A DNA stretch of 64,000 bases, from positions 74,155 through 138,154 of the forward strand of contig CAKQHB010000003.1 of assembly GCA_934234215.1 (NCBI GenBank), written 5' to 3'. Under the pieces are notes generated by a model. It was not told the origin of the DNA, did not search any database, and saw nothing but the letters and a program-made list of their open reading frames with translations. Position numbers and translations under genes: made by a program. Each line of letters opens with the position of its first letter. The stretch's first letter is position 1. Source of the stretch: an uncultured Cuneatibacter sp. GTDB taxonomy: Bacteria > Bacillota > Clostridia > Lachnospirales > Lachnospiraceae. Positions 52,330 to 62,005 of the stretch are shown here, piece after piece.

Positions 52330-54636
52330 TCAGATTGCATACCAATAACGGCAGAGAAGCTTCTTTCCCTTTCCCGTGGCCGCTACCGCCAGCTTCAACT
52401 GCTCCTGAAACGCTTCCAGACTATGCTTCTCATAAGGAGCTAATTCGACTCCGCCAAACTGCACCTTTTGAACCAGTTCCACTGCACGCTCATACAACAC
52501 GATGGATAATGCCGGCAGCTTCTCCTGTAACTCCGCTTCCGATTCAAACGGGTAGTCAAAATCTCCCTGGATTCCACCGATGCGCATCAGACGCTCATTT
52601 TCCCGCACGATTTCCGCTACGAAGCCATATTGCTCAACCCGCTTGCGCTCTTTAACTGTGCGCAGACGAATCCGAATCCACCGCTGCAGCTGCAGCAGCA
52701 GATATCCCATCAGACACATATACAAGACTATTACAATTCCGGCAAGGACTCGAACCGGCGTTCCGGTCTGCGTCTCCGCTGTTTCGCTTCCATCGCCAGA
52801 TACACCGCTCTGTGCATTTTCATCTGCCTGATAGCTCTCGTCCTGCTTCGACGGATTGATCTGATAAGAAGGCGCTCCCTCTACTTTTTGATTGGAATAA
52901 GTCTCGACATACATACCGGGAACAACTTCTACCGGCAGCCAACCCATTCCATTGACATAAACTTCCGCCCATGCATGGGCATTCTGTGTCGTCAGTGTCA
53001 TCTCCTCCGCGCCTGCATTCAGAGCGGTCTCAGCTCCTTCTTTTGACAGATAATATCCTTCCGCATAGCGCGCCGGATACCCCATTGCCCGATATGCCAG
53101 CACTGCTGCCGTCGCATAAGAGACAGAATTGCCTCGCTGATAATCCTCTAAGAACCAGCTCACAAAATCAGCCCCCTCCGGCATCGTCTGGGGCAACTTT
53201 GTATAACGCACCTGTGTCCGCAGAACCTGACGGATTCTTGCCGTCACCTGTTGGAAGTCCAAATTTTCTGTTTCTTGGAAAAACAGTTCCTTTATCAGCG
53301 CTTTTGTGTCCTCAGAAAGCTCCAGATAACAGCTCTCCGCAAACGCATGATAGGTCCGTTCTGCCTGTTGATATACTGCGGCATCTCCATCCAATGTCGT
53401 CTCGATCCACGCCGCCGGATAAGCTGCTTCTGCCGTCGGCGCATCCAACGCCAATGTCAGTGTATAAGAACCTGCACCAAACAGCTCTTTGGACTGTACC
53501 ATTGTGTCTTTATAGGATTCTGTTCTGCCACTCCAGTCTGCTGCTGAAGCAGGAAGATACACATATTTGCGGCTTGCACCTACATTTTGAATCTCTGCCT
53601 GTATCGTTTCTGCTGTTTTTCCGCTCTGCTCCGCCATCAGTTCCGCATACGCCGCATACTGTCTCTGTACCGAAAAGTTCTGCCTTTTCAACCAGGCAAG
53701 CATGCCATCATATTCTCCCTGATAAGACTCTGTGGGGAGTTGTTTCCATCCTTCTGCTGTATAATAACCGCCGGTATATCCCCGCAAATACAACTCCTGC
53801 GCCGTACCCGTGCGGATGACAAGGCAGTCTTTCTCACCATTTTGCAGATCCGCCGCCTTCACAAATTCTCCCTCCGGAAGCGTATCCGAGCCATAGCGAA
53901 TCTTTTCCAACTGTTCGGCTGCCAGTTTTTTCCCTTTTTCGATTACAGGAAGCGGCTCATAAGAAACCGTCAGCATTGTCAGCACCGCGACCGGAATCCA
54001 GAGAAGCAATAACAGCAACGCACTCTGCAGTCCCATTTCCCGCTCTGGCGCACTGTAGAAGAAAAAGCTGCCGAAAATGCCGGTAAGCAGCAAAACAATC
54101 GAAAGCCACATGGATGACTGTCCCACGATCAGCCCGAAAGCTGCCGCCACGCCCAAAAGTAGAAACAGCTCCAAACACTTTCGCGCACGAATCTGATTCA
54201 GAAAAAGCAGCGACACCGGAACTGCAAGCAATCCCCACAGCAAAATCGAGCCAATGCCCGCCGAACTGTACACCTGAAATTGTACTGCCTCTGTCCTGAA
54301 TCGAAGATTCCACAGTACGATCACTGCATCCACCGTATATAAAAATCCCTGAATGATGCTGCGCACATTAAGAACAAATACACCAACGCTGACGGCATAT
54401 ACGATACCACGGATTACTCCTGCTCTCTTCGGAAATCGCAGACACACCTGCCAGAGCAAAATGGCACAGATTCCTGCACCAAGCGCTGCGATCAGGCACG
54501 CAGAAGATGCATATACATCCCGGAGCAGCCCGAAAAATGCCGTAAGAAGCAAGATACCAAGCACATTCTCCGACACATGAATCCCTGTTCTTTTTTTCGC
54601 ATGTTTCTCCCTCAGGAGAATCTTTTTTTCCTGCAT
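52330..54636 (-). CDS. membrane transglutaminase-like protein with Ser in place of the catalytic Cys
   Basis: 768 residues. The N-terminal half (about 20-240) has about seven helices. The outer region contains a transglutaminase-like fold at about 440-580, a linker, another helix (about 640-660) and a C-terminal cytoplasmic part (DUF4129-like) of about 110 residues. In the core, GNSVSYATAAVLAYRAMGYPARYAEGYY has Ser504 (codon TCT) where family enzymes carry Cys; His554 (NAHAWAEVY) is kept; Glu570 (WLPVEVVPG) stands in for Asp. So either a serine variant or an inactive binding protein. It belongs with the MoxR and DUF58 genes upstream; gap 23 nt. Confidence 0.85.
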   Translation of the reverse strand: MQEKKILLREKHAKKRTGIHVSENVLGILLLTAFFGLLRDVYASSACLIAALGAGICAILLWQVCLRFPKRAGVIRGIVYAVSVGVFVLNVRSIIQGFLYTVDAVIVLWNLRFRTEAVQFQVYSSAGIGSILLWGLLAVPVSLLFLNQIRARKCLELFLLLGVAAAFGLIVGQSSMWLSIVLLLTGIFGSFFFYSAPEREMGLQSALLLLLLWIPVAVLTMLTVSYEPLPVIEKGKKLAAEQLEKIRYGSDTLPEGEFVKAADLQNGEKDCLVIRTGTAQELYLRGYTGGYYTAEGWKQLPTESYQGEYDGMLAWLKRQNFSVQRQYAAYAELMAEQSGKTAETIQAEIQNVGASRKYVYLPASAADWSGRTESYKDTMVQSKELFGAGSYTLTLALDAPTAEAAYPAAWIETTLDGDAAVYQQAERTYHAFAESCYLELSEDTKALIKELFFQETENLDFQQVTARIRQVLRTQVRYTKLPQTMPEGADFVSWFLEDYQRGNSVSYATAAVLAYRAMGYPARYAEGYYLSKEGAETALNAGAEEMTLTTQNAHAWAEVYVNGMGWLPVEVVPGMYVETYSNQKVEGAPSYQINPSKQDESYQADENAQSGVSGDGSETAETQTGTPVRVLAGIVIVLYMCLMGYLLLQLQRWIRIRLRTVKERKRVEQYGFVAEIVRENERLMRIGGIQGDFDYPFESEAELQEKLPALSIVLYERAVELVQKVQFGGVELAPYEKHSLEAFQEQLKLAVAATGKGKKLLCRYWYAI

Positions 54637-54659
54637 CCTCTTTCGCTCTTTTCCCTTCT

Positions 54660-55835
54660 TTACAGCATCACAGTATGAATCTTTTCCCGATAATGCTCCG
54701 CATCTACCGGAATGACCGCATATCCGCCGGCATCTGTATATGGCTCTCCACCATTTTCCACAATCTGCAAAATCGTGATATCCAGATCTGCTGCCAGTCT
54801 GCGGATCGACTCTTCCTCATACTCCGGTGTAATATAAATCAATTTCGTGTATTGGCTCTTTAAGTTTCCCCGCAGAAAATAATAAATGGTCTCCTCCGGA
54901 TGTCCTTCCTCCGGCATCGGGCGGCACAGCAAATTCAGGACCATCTTCTCCTGCGTATCTACCGAATAAACCGGACTGGCTTGGTATTCACCCTGCACAA
55001 CTCTACCGACGCTGTGTTTCAGATTACGCTCGATGAGTCGATAGCTCAACTCTGCAGTAAATGCTAACACCGCATCGTTCTGCTTTGTTGTGATTGGCTT
55101 TTCCCCGTAATTTTTCATCATATCATACAAAATCAGCACATCATAATCCGACGGGCAGCCAAATTCCCGCACGATCAGATTCTCTGCTTTTTCAGACAGC
55201 TTCCAGTGAATCCGTCCCAAGGAATCACCGGGAATATAATCCCTCAGCTCTACCACCTCGCTGACATCCTGTCCCTTGCGATTCTGATCGTACATTTCCC
55301 CGGTCATTCGCGTCTCCGGTCTGCGAGATAGCTGCGTCTCCAGCTGCAGCTGCACCGGATACACCAGCACATCTATCTCTTTGTCCAACTTCTTTTTCCA
55401 ACAAAACAGACCAAGCACATCATAGCAGCGCAGTGTCAGAGCCCGAATCCGCATACTGCCACATGCAGTCATCGGCATGCGGTATTCAAAAATCAGTTCC
55501 TTTTTTCCGGCAGGCTGCAGCGAGAGCACTTGCATCTTTTGCTCTCCATATAAGACATTTTTCTGTTCCAGCACAAGTTCCATCTCACCTGCCGGAACTC
55601 CGGCAATCTTGCGGATCGTACATGTCACCGGGAGACGCTGTTTCACACGACACGATGCTTTGATCTCGCAGTCAATCGTCAGCGAATGCATCACCAATGC
55701 CTGAATTCCCACAGCCAAAATCGGAATCAGCACAAGCGCTCCCAATGCCATCAGTGCTGTTCCGGAATTGGCTGTCAGATATATCACCAGCGCAGTCACA
55801 AGAATCACGCCGTACCAGATTCGATGTTTTCGCAT
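54660..55835 (-). CDS. DUF58 protein
   Basis: 391 residues. One or two N-terminal membrane helices (about 9-50), then the DUF58 block ELRDYIPGDSLGRIHWKLSEK (about 190-210), inside a von-Willebrand-like fold. Such proteins are partners of MoxR ATPases. It follows MoxR by 9 nt and precedes the transglutaminase-like gene. Confidence 0.9.
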   Translation of the reverse strand: MRKHRIWYGVILVTALVIYLTANSGTALMALGALVLIPILAVGIQALVMHSLTIDCEIKASCRVKQRLPVTCTIRKIAGVPAGEMELVLEQKNVLYGEQKMQVLSLQPAGKKELIFEYRMPMTACGSMRIRALTLRCYDVLGLFCWKKKLDKEIDVLVYPVQLQLETQLSRRPETRMTGEMYDQNRKGQDVSEVVELRDYIPGDSLGRIHWKLSEKAENLIVREFGCPSDYDVLILYDMMKNYGEKPITTKQNDAVLAFTAELSYRLIERNLKHSVGRVVQGEYQASPVYSVDTQEKMVLNLLCRPMPEEGHPEETIYYFLRGNLKSQYTKLIYITPEYEEESIRRLAADLDITILQIVENGGEPYTDAGGYAVIPVDAEHYREKIHTVML

Positions 55836-55844
55836 AATCTTCCC

Positions 55845-56783
55845 TTATCTCCCAAGCTTTGGCGCTTTCACCTTTTTCCGGACACGAGCCAGCACATCCG
55901 CTGCAGTCACACCCTCGATCTTTGCCTGCGGTTTTAAGACAAGTCTGTGCGCACACACATCCTCAAAAACAGCCTGTACATCCTCCGGAATGACATAATC
56001 CCGTTCCCGCAAAACAGCTCTCGCTCTTGCCATCTGAGTCAGGGCACGCACACCACGGGGGCTGACCCCCAGCTCTACCATCACATCTTCTCTTGTAGCC
56101 GCACAAAGGTCAGCAATGTAATACAGCACTTCATCCACAACACGAATCGAATACAGATATCCCTGAATTTCTTTTACATCTTCCTGTGTCATTCGCGCAG
56201 TCAGAAGATCCATATCGCCAATGCCGCGTCTCGCCTTCAGGATCTCCACCTGACTGTCTCTGTCGGGATAACCGATGCTCAGGCGCACCAGAAAACGGTC
56301 CAACTGAGATTCCGGCAATGCCTGTGTGCCGACTGTACCATAATGGTTCTGTGTCGCAATACAGATAAACGGCTTTGGCAGCATATGTGTCACGCCATCA
56401 ACGGTGACGCTGCCCTCTTCCATCGCCTCCAAAAGCGCGGCCTGTGTTTTCGGGGAAGTCCGGTTGATTTCATCACCCAATAACAGATTACAGTCCGCTG
56501 CGCCGGGCTTGTAATCCAGTGTTCCCTGTTCTTTGTTGAAAACGCTGAAGCCGGTAATATCGGAGGGCATCGTATCCGGTGTAAACTGGACACGCTTGTA
56601 CGACAGATCCAGTGCATGGGAAAATCCCAGCGCCAGTGTCGTTTTTCCTACACCGGGAGCATCTTCCAAAAGGATATGACCTCCCGCATAAATTGCCATC
56701 AGCACCTTCTCGATGATCTCATCCTTTCCGATGAAGACCTTCCTGATCTCCTTTATGACCTGCTCAGACTGCTCAATAATCAT
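55845..56783 (-). CDS. MoxR-family AAA+ ATPase
   Basis: 312 residues. Walker A is PGVGKTT (43-49), Walker B region LLLGDEINRTSPKTQAALLEAMEEG, and the sensor GTQALPESQLDRF. ATG at 56783 has GGGAG 10 nt upstream and overlaps the end of the giant LRR gene by 11 nt, indicating coupling. MoxR proteins act as chaperones for partner complexes, here DUF58 and the transglutaminase-like protein. Confidence 0.93.
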   Translation of the reverse strand: MIIEQSEQVIKEIRKVFIGKDEIIEKVLMAIYAGGHILLEDAPGVGKTTLALGFSHALDLSYKRVQFTPDTMPSDITGFSVFNKEQGTLDYKPGAADCNLLLGDEINRTSPKTQAALLEAMEEGSVTVDGVTHMLPKPFICIATQNHYGTVGTQALPESQLDRFLVRLSIGYPDRDSQVEILKARRGIGDMDLLTARMTQEDVKEIQGYLYSIRVVDEVLYYIADLCAATREDVMVELGVSPRGVRALTQMARARAVLRERDYVIPEDVQAVFEDVCAHRLVLKPQAKIEGVTAADVLARVRKKVKAPKLGR

Positions 56784-59700
56784 ACTCTGTATTCTCCCTC
56801 TCTTCCGGCATGGCAGCATCCTGCTGCCTGGTCGATGTCTCTTGCGCGGAATCCTCCGGCAATTGTTCTGTCTCTATTGCTGCAACCGTCTCTGCGCCAG
56901 CTGTTTCCGATACTTCTTCTGAATCGGACTGCTTATCAGGTTCCTGCGGCTCAGCAGTTTCTGTTGTTTCAGCAGCCTCTTCTGCCGTCGCGCCTTCTGT
57001 CTCTTCTGTCTTACCACTCTCTGCTGAGATTTCTTCCGTCTCTTCGATTTCTCCGATCTCCTCGATCTCAGATGCTTTCTCCGGTTCCTCTGGCAGCGGA
57101 TTGCGCTCCTTCGCACCATCACTTGCAGAGTCCAGAATCCGATATGCCGAATCCTTACCCAGATGAGTCATCAGTGCTTCGCGATATGCCAAATAAATCG
57201 AATCGCCATCGCTTTCGCTATCCGGCACATAAATCTGGAATACTTCCGGCATCGTATCCAATGCCATTGCGCCGAATACAGGTGGCTCCACGGATTGTAA
57301 TACCAGCATTGTTGTAGAACTACAGCCATCAAATGCACCATCACCCAAAAAACGAACTGTGCCTGACAGTGCGAAGTTTCCAAGGCTTGCATCTCCTGCA
57401 AACGCGCCTGCACCGATTTCCTCCAGATTTGCGTACTTTCCTAAATTCCAGCTGGAAGAAGACGTCAGCTTCGAACAACCGGCATAAGCGCCGTCTCCGA
57501 TGCGTTTCAGACTGTTCAGCGCTACAGCAAGACCACCGGTACGGTTCAAATTCACGCAGTTGCGAAAGCAATCCTTCGGATACTCTTCCAGTCCACAGTA
57601 AAAACTGATTGCAGTAACACTGTCGCAATCCATAAAGCAGCCCTCGCCGATGGAAGTAACATTCTTCGGAACGGCAGGTGTCTTCAATGTATCGCAGTTA
57701 TAGAATGCATAATCACCAATTCGTTTCAATCCGGTAAAACCGCTGGTCAGGAACACACGCAGGCGCTTACAGCCGGCAAAAACATAATCTCCAAGCTCCT
57801 CCATACCTGCACGGGCACCGATAACAGTGGATGTCTGCGTTGACAGTGCGATGGAGACAAGATTTTCACATCCGGCAAAGCACTCGGTGTCCCAGACTTT
57901 TACAGTAGCGGCTACCGTCACAGCCGCCTCAGTAGAGAGTCCGGTACAGTTTTTGAATGCCCGCACACCGATGCGGTCAAATGTCACCTCCGTTGTACCG
58001 ATATATACCCTTGCCAGACTTGTGCAGTCCATAAAGGTCTCATCGCCCCATTCCGGAACGGTAGCATATATCGTAACATCTTCTAACTTTTCACAGCCAT
58101 AGAAACAGCGATCGCCAAGGCTCGTTGTTGTACCGCGCTGGAAAATCACTCCCGTCAGTTCATTACAGCCAACAAATGCCTCGTCCGCAACACGAATCGT
58201 ATCTGCCGGTATTGTATAAACGCCAGACAAGCTCTTTGGAGCGGATACTAAGCTTCGACCCTCTTCCGTATTTTCAAAGGCAACACCCTGAATATATTCT
58301 CTCGCGTCATCAATTTTTTCTATGATCGTCTGTGCTGTACCTTCTCCGTAAAGACCGTCTAATTTCTCCTGCAACGCTTCCTGATAGCCGTTTACTTCCT
58401 CTTCTTTTACCCAGAGATGAATGTATTCCGGCAGTATCTCTCCAAATGCGCATTCGCCCAGTTCCGGAATCTCTGTTCCGTTCATCTGGACGATGGACAG
58501 ATTGTCACACTTTTCAAAGCAATAGTCCGGGATTGCTTTCAGATTTTCCGAAAAACTCACTTTGCTCAAGGAGCTGCAGTTTTCAAATGTGCGCTCACCC
58601 ATTACCGTCAGCTCGGGAATATCTGACAGATCCACCGTCTCCAGTGCTTCACAGGCACCAAATGCCTGCACACCGATCAGCCGCAGTGTTCCCTTCAGCG
58701 TATCACTGAATGTCACAGTCTGCAATCTGCGGCATCCGTAGAAGCAATAGCGGCTGATACCGGTCAGAGTACCGTTTAACTTTACGCTCTTTAATTCGGT
58801 ACAGTTTTCAAAGCAGCCTTCTCCCATGCTCGTCAACGTCTCTGGAATTGCTATTTTCTCCAGAAGGCGACAGTTTGCGAATGCGTGTGCACCGAATTTC
58901 TGCACCTGGTCCATACCGCTGATAGTTGCCAGCACATCACATCCATAAAAGGTATTGTCCCCGACTTCCAGACAACCGGGCATCGAAACACGCTTCAATC
59001 CTGTGCAATTATAAAACACATTTGCCGGCAATTCTGTCACGCTCTCCGGCAGGTCCGCCGCTTTCAATTCCGGACAATCCCGGAATGCTCCCTCTCCGAT
59101 CTCTGTCAGATTTGTACACGTCGTAAGATCTAATCCCTCGGTTGTACTTCCACCTGCGAAACACTCTACACCAATTCTGCGGATCGACAAATCATCCAGA
59201 AACAGAACTGCATTCAACTCATTGCAGTCCTTTACCGCCTGATCATGCAACTCTACGGTATTTTCCCGTATCCAGATCGTACCAGCGGCATCGGTCGGCA
59301 CATTCAAAAGGACTTTGCCGCCATCTGCATACACACCATACAGCACGCCATCTTCATATAAGAAGGATTCAAATTGATCGCCGGCGCAGAACAGTTCCGC
59401 ATCCTCTCTGGCTCCATGGCGGCTTCCTGCCATCAATCCTTCACTTTCACAGACAACGGTCTCCAATGCACTGCAATCCGAAAATGCATCCTCTGGTATC
59501 GTCTCCACCGTATCCGACAGATACAAAATTTCCAGATCCTCGCAGCCGTCAAATGCGCCGGAACAGATCTCTTTTGTTCCCTCTTTCAGCCGAAGCGCCT
59601 TTTTGTCTTTTTCGTAGACACTGATCACACGATAAAACGGCTCTTTCGGCTCTGTAATCTTCTGATATTTTATGCCATCTTCGAATACAAATTCCGCAGT

Positions 59701-61989
59701 ATTGCCATTCAGAAGAGTCGCCGCAGCTCCTTCTCCGTACACCGGATCGAATACAGCACTCCACACCTGCTCATATGCTACATAATCTTCCTCCGATACA
59801 AAGAAGGTCAGATTTGTGGGAAGCTTGCTGACGTCACCAAATGCATCTTCCGAAATTGCAACATCCGAATGCGTAATATGAATATCCAGCTGCCTCTTGC
59901 ACCCTGCAAAGGCACCTGCTCCAATGGTTTGGATTGTATCCGGAAGCTCATACAGTCCTCTGATTTCAGTTGGAATCGCTGCTAACATTGTGGTATCTTT
60001 TCGATAGACCAGATATTTGCCATTCTCCATACTGATGTAGCGATCGCGATTTTCTTTTGAAGTCCCAAACGCAATCTTGTCACATTCCTCGCCAAATGCA
60101 AACATATAAGACTTCCAGACAAGATCTGATGTCGATTCCGGCACACGGATCTCACCGGTAAATCCGGTGCTGCCCTGTCTTTTTGGCGGAGTCGCTCCCT
60201 CAAATGTCACAACTGCATCTTTTGAAAGTCCTGCAAAACAGTTCTCTCCAAGTGTTGTCACACTAGCGGGAATTGTGACCTCCTCCAGACCGCCCGGAAC
60301 AGCAAGCAATGTCTTGCCATCTGCAGAGCACAGCAAACCATCCACGGTCCGAAACTTTGCGTATGCTTTTCCGGAACTCTCGTATTCGACAGACTGCAGA
60401 TTCGGCAGATACTCCCGGATACTGGCAAGATCAATTTCCAATACACTCTCCGGAATCCGAAGAGTTGTCACCTGCTCTGCCGAGCTGTCCAGGCAAATCT
60501 CCGTCACACCCATGGGAACATCCAGCACGGTATCTGTGCCGGTATAGCCGGTCAGCACCTGATCACCGGAATACGTCGAAAGATCACTTGCTTCTTCCGT
60601 CACACGGCGGATCTGATACCCTTCCGGTACTTTTACGATATGATTTACCACAACTCTGCCGCTCGTGTACGTTCCATCCATCGGATAAAATACATAAGAC
60701 CGGTCATCCTGCAGTTTTTGTGACAGCACTGCCCGGAACCCTTCCAGCATCGTCGTCAGGTAACCATCTTTCTCCGTCAGAAAGACGATATTCGTGTAGC
60801 TGTTACCGGCTGCTGCGCTGTTTGCAAATAACTCTTTGATTTCGGAATCACCAAGCTGCGCAATCATATAGCGGTGCGCTTCTGTCAGATTTGCTACGCT
60901 GCCAACCGATGCAAGACTATACTCTGACGAAAATATACTGCCAAGCTTCGAATAGGCATCCGCATCCAACTGTGCCAGCGGCTTACCGGGAAAATCGCCG
61001 CCGTAATATCCTCCTCCATACATAGACTCATAATTCAACAAAACATGCTGATTCAATACCAGATATCGGCTCCGCGCAGACATACCATGATAGGAAAAGA
61101 TTGCATACTGACTGCCCACAACCGAGGTGGAAAGCGATACCTGATACCCGTCTGTACCGCCATAGTCCAGCTCCTTTGTAACCGTCTGACCATTCTTTTG
61201 AAATGTCGCAGTAACCGTCGCATCACCCGTCTCAAATTGCTCGCCACGCGAATAGTAGCTCTTCAAAAAGCGGGCAGAAATGCCAAGCAGCGTACCATCC
61301 TTCGTCACAACCGGATCGTTCGGCTTTAACTGTGTATCTTCCCAAATTTCCTCCGGAGTTTTTGGATCTTCCGGCTCATCGGGACTACCAGGAGTATTCG
61401 GCGCTGAATCCTCGCCAGGATTCGTTCCGGGTGTCGAAGAACTACCGCCTGTATTGTCCTTGTTGTCAGGATTATCCGCAGAATCCCCATCTCCAGAATT
61501 GGTCGTGCCACTGCTTTGTGTGTCATCCGCCCCCGTCCCATTTCCAGTAGACGCACTGGGAATCGTTCCTCCAGGCACTTCGATCACACCAACCGTTCCG
61601 GGAAGTTCTGCAGCTGATACAACATAACCACCATTTCCAGCCGGTTCTTCTGAACCAGTCTGTACATTCTCTGCCTTCCCAATGCTGGAATTTGTATCCT
61701 GTCCCGGAAGAGAATCCTCCTCTTGTCCAATCATCTGCAGCACTTCCGGATCATCCTGTCCGGCGCCCTGATCACTGGTATGATCCCGGTCTGCCAGATC
61801 TGCACTCTGTCCGTCTCCCGCTGTATAATCCACCTCTTCGGACTGATGGCGGTTTTCAAAATTTTCAAAGCTCTTTGGCTGAAACATCGTCTCCAACGCA
61901 GACGCATCTTTCAGCGCACTTGCTGCGACACTGCTCACCGCTACTCCGGTCACAAGTGTCAGCACTTTTTTCTTCCAATATTCTTTCAT
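56773..61989 (-). CDS. giant BspA-like leucine-rich-repeat surface protein
   Basis: 1738 residues. Short N-terminal hydrophobic signal (about 8-28), a low-complexity Asp/Ser/Gly/Pro linker (about 55-215), an unassigned domain (about 220-480), then a long array of LRR_5 (BspA-type) repeats to about residue 1620. The repeats have the pattern LxxIGxxAFxxCxxLxxVxLPxSVTxLxxxxF. A Glu/Thr-rich tail follows, with no LPXTG or transmembrane anchor. Such proteins bind host or other bacterial surfaces. It starts 16 nt after the hybrid kinase and overlaps MoxR, so its expression is tied to both. Confidence 0.88.
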   Translation of the reverse strand: MKEYWKKKVLTLVTGVAVSSVAASALKDASALETMFQPKSFENFENRHQSEEVDYTAGDGQSADLADRDHTSDQGAGQDDPEVLQMIGQEEDSLPGQDTNSSIGKAENVQTGSEEPAGNGGYVVSAAELPGTVGVIEVPGGTIPSASTGNGTGADDTQSSGTTNSGDGDSADNPDNKDNTGGSSSTPGTNPGEDSAPNTPGSPDEPEDPKTPEEIWEDTQLKPNDPVVTKDGTLLGISARFLKSYYSRGEQFETGDATVTATFQKNGQTVTKELDYGGTDGYQVSLSTSVVGSQYAIFSYHGMSARSRYLVLNQHVLLNYESMYGGGYYGGDFPGKPLAQLDADAYSKLGSIFSSEYSLASVGSVANLTEAHRYMIAQLGDSEIKELFANSAAAGNSYTNIVFLTEKDGYLTTMLEGFRAVLSQKLQDDRSYVFYPMDGTYTSGRVVVNHIVKVPEGYQIRRVTEEASDLSTYSGDQVLTGYTGTDTVLDVPMGVTEICLDSSAEQVTTLRIPESVLEIDLASIREYLPNLQSVEYESSGKAYAKFRTVDGLLCSADGKTLLAVPGGLEEVTIPASVTTLGENCFAGLSKDAVVTFEGATPPKRQGSTGFTGEIRVPESTSDLVWKSYMFAFGEECDKIAFGTSKENRDRYISMENGKYLVYRKDTTMLAAIPTEIRGLYELPDTIQTIGAGAFAGCKRQLDIHITHSDVAISEDAFGDVSKLPTNLTFFVSEEDYVAYEQVWSAVFDPVYGEGAAATLLNGNTAEFVFEDGIKYQKITEPKEPFYRVISVYEKDKKALRLKEGTKEICSGAFDGCEDLEILYLSDTVETIPEDAFSDCSALETVVCESEGLMAGSRHGAREDAELFCAGDQFESFLYEDGVLYGVYADGGKVLLNVPTDAAGTIWIRENTVELHDQAVKDCNELNAVLFLDDLSIRRIGVECFAGGSTTEGLDLTTCTNLTEIGEGAFRDCPELKAADLPESVTELPANVFYNCTGLKRVSMPGCLEVGDNTFYGCDVLATISGMDQVQKFGAHAFANCRLLEKIAIPETLTSMGEGCFENCTELKSVKLNGTLTGISRYCFYGCRRLQTVTFSDTLKGTLRLIGVQAFGACEALETVDLSDIPELTVMGERTFENCSSLSKVSFSENLKAIPDYCFEKCDNLSIVQMNGTEIPELGECAFGEILPEYIHLWVKEEEVNGYQEALQEKLDGLYGEGTAQTIIEKIDDAREYIQGVAFENTEEGRSLVSAPKSLSGVYTIPADTIRVADEAFVGCNELTGVIFQRGTTTSLGDRCFYGCEKLEDVTIYATVPEWGDETFMDCTSLARVYIGTTEVTFDRIGVRAFKNCTGLSTEAAVTVAATVKVWDTECFAGCENLVSIALSTQTSTVIGARAGMEELGDYVFAGCKRLRVFLTSGFTGLKRIGDYAFYNCDTLKTPAVPKNVTSIGEGCFMDCDSVTAISFYCGLEEYPKDCFRNCVNLNRTGGLAVALNSLKRIGDGAYAGCSKLTSSSSWNLGKYANLEEIGAGAFAGDASLGNFALSGTVRFLGDGAFDGCSSTTMLVLQSVEPPVFGAMALDTMPEVFQIYVPDSESDGDSIYLAYREALMTHLGKDSAYRILDSASDGAKERNPLPEEPEKASEIEEIGEIEETEEISAESGKTEETEGATAEEAAETTETAEPQEPDKQSDSEEVSETAGAETVAAIETEQLPEDSAQETSTRQQDAAMPEERENTEYDY

Positions 61990-62005
61990 CCGTTTCCCGT
62001 ATCCC

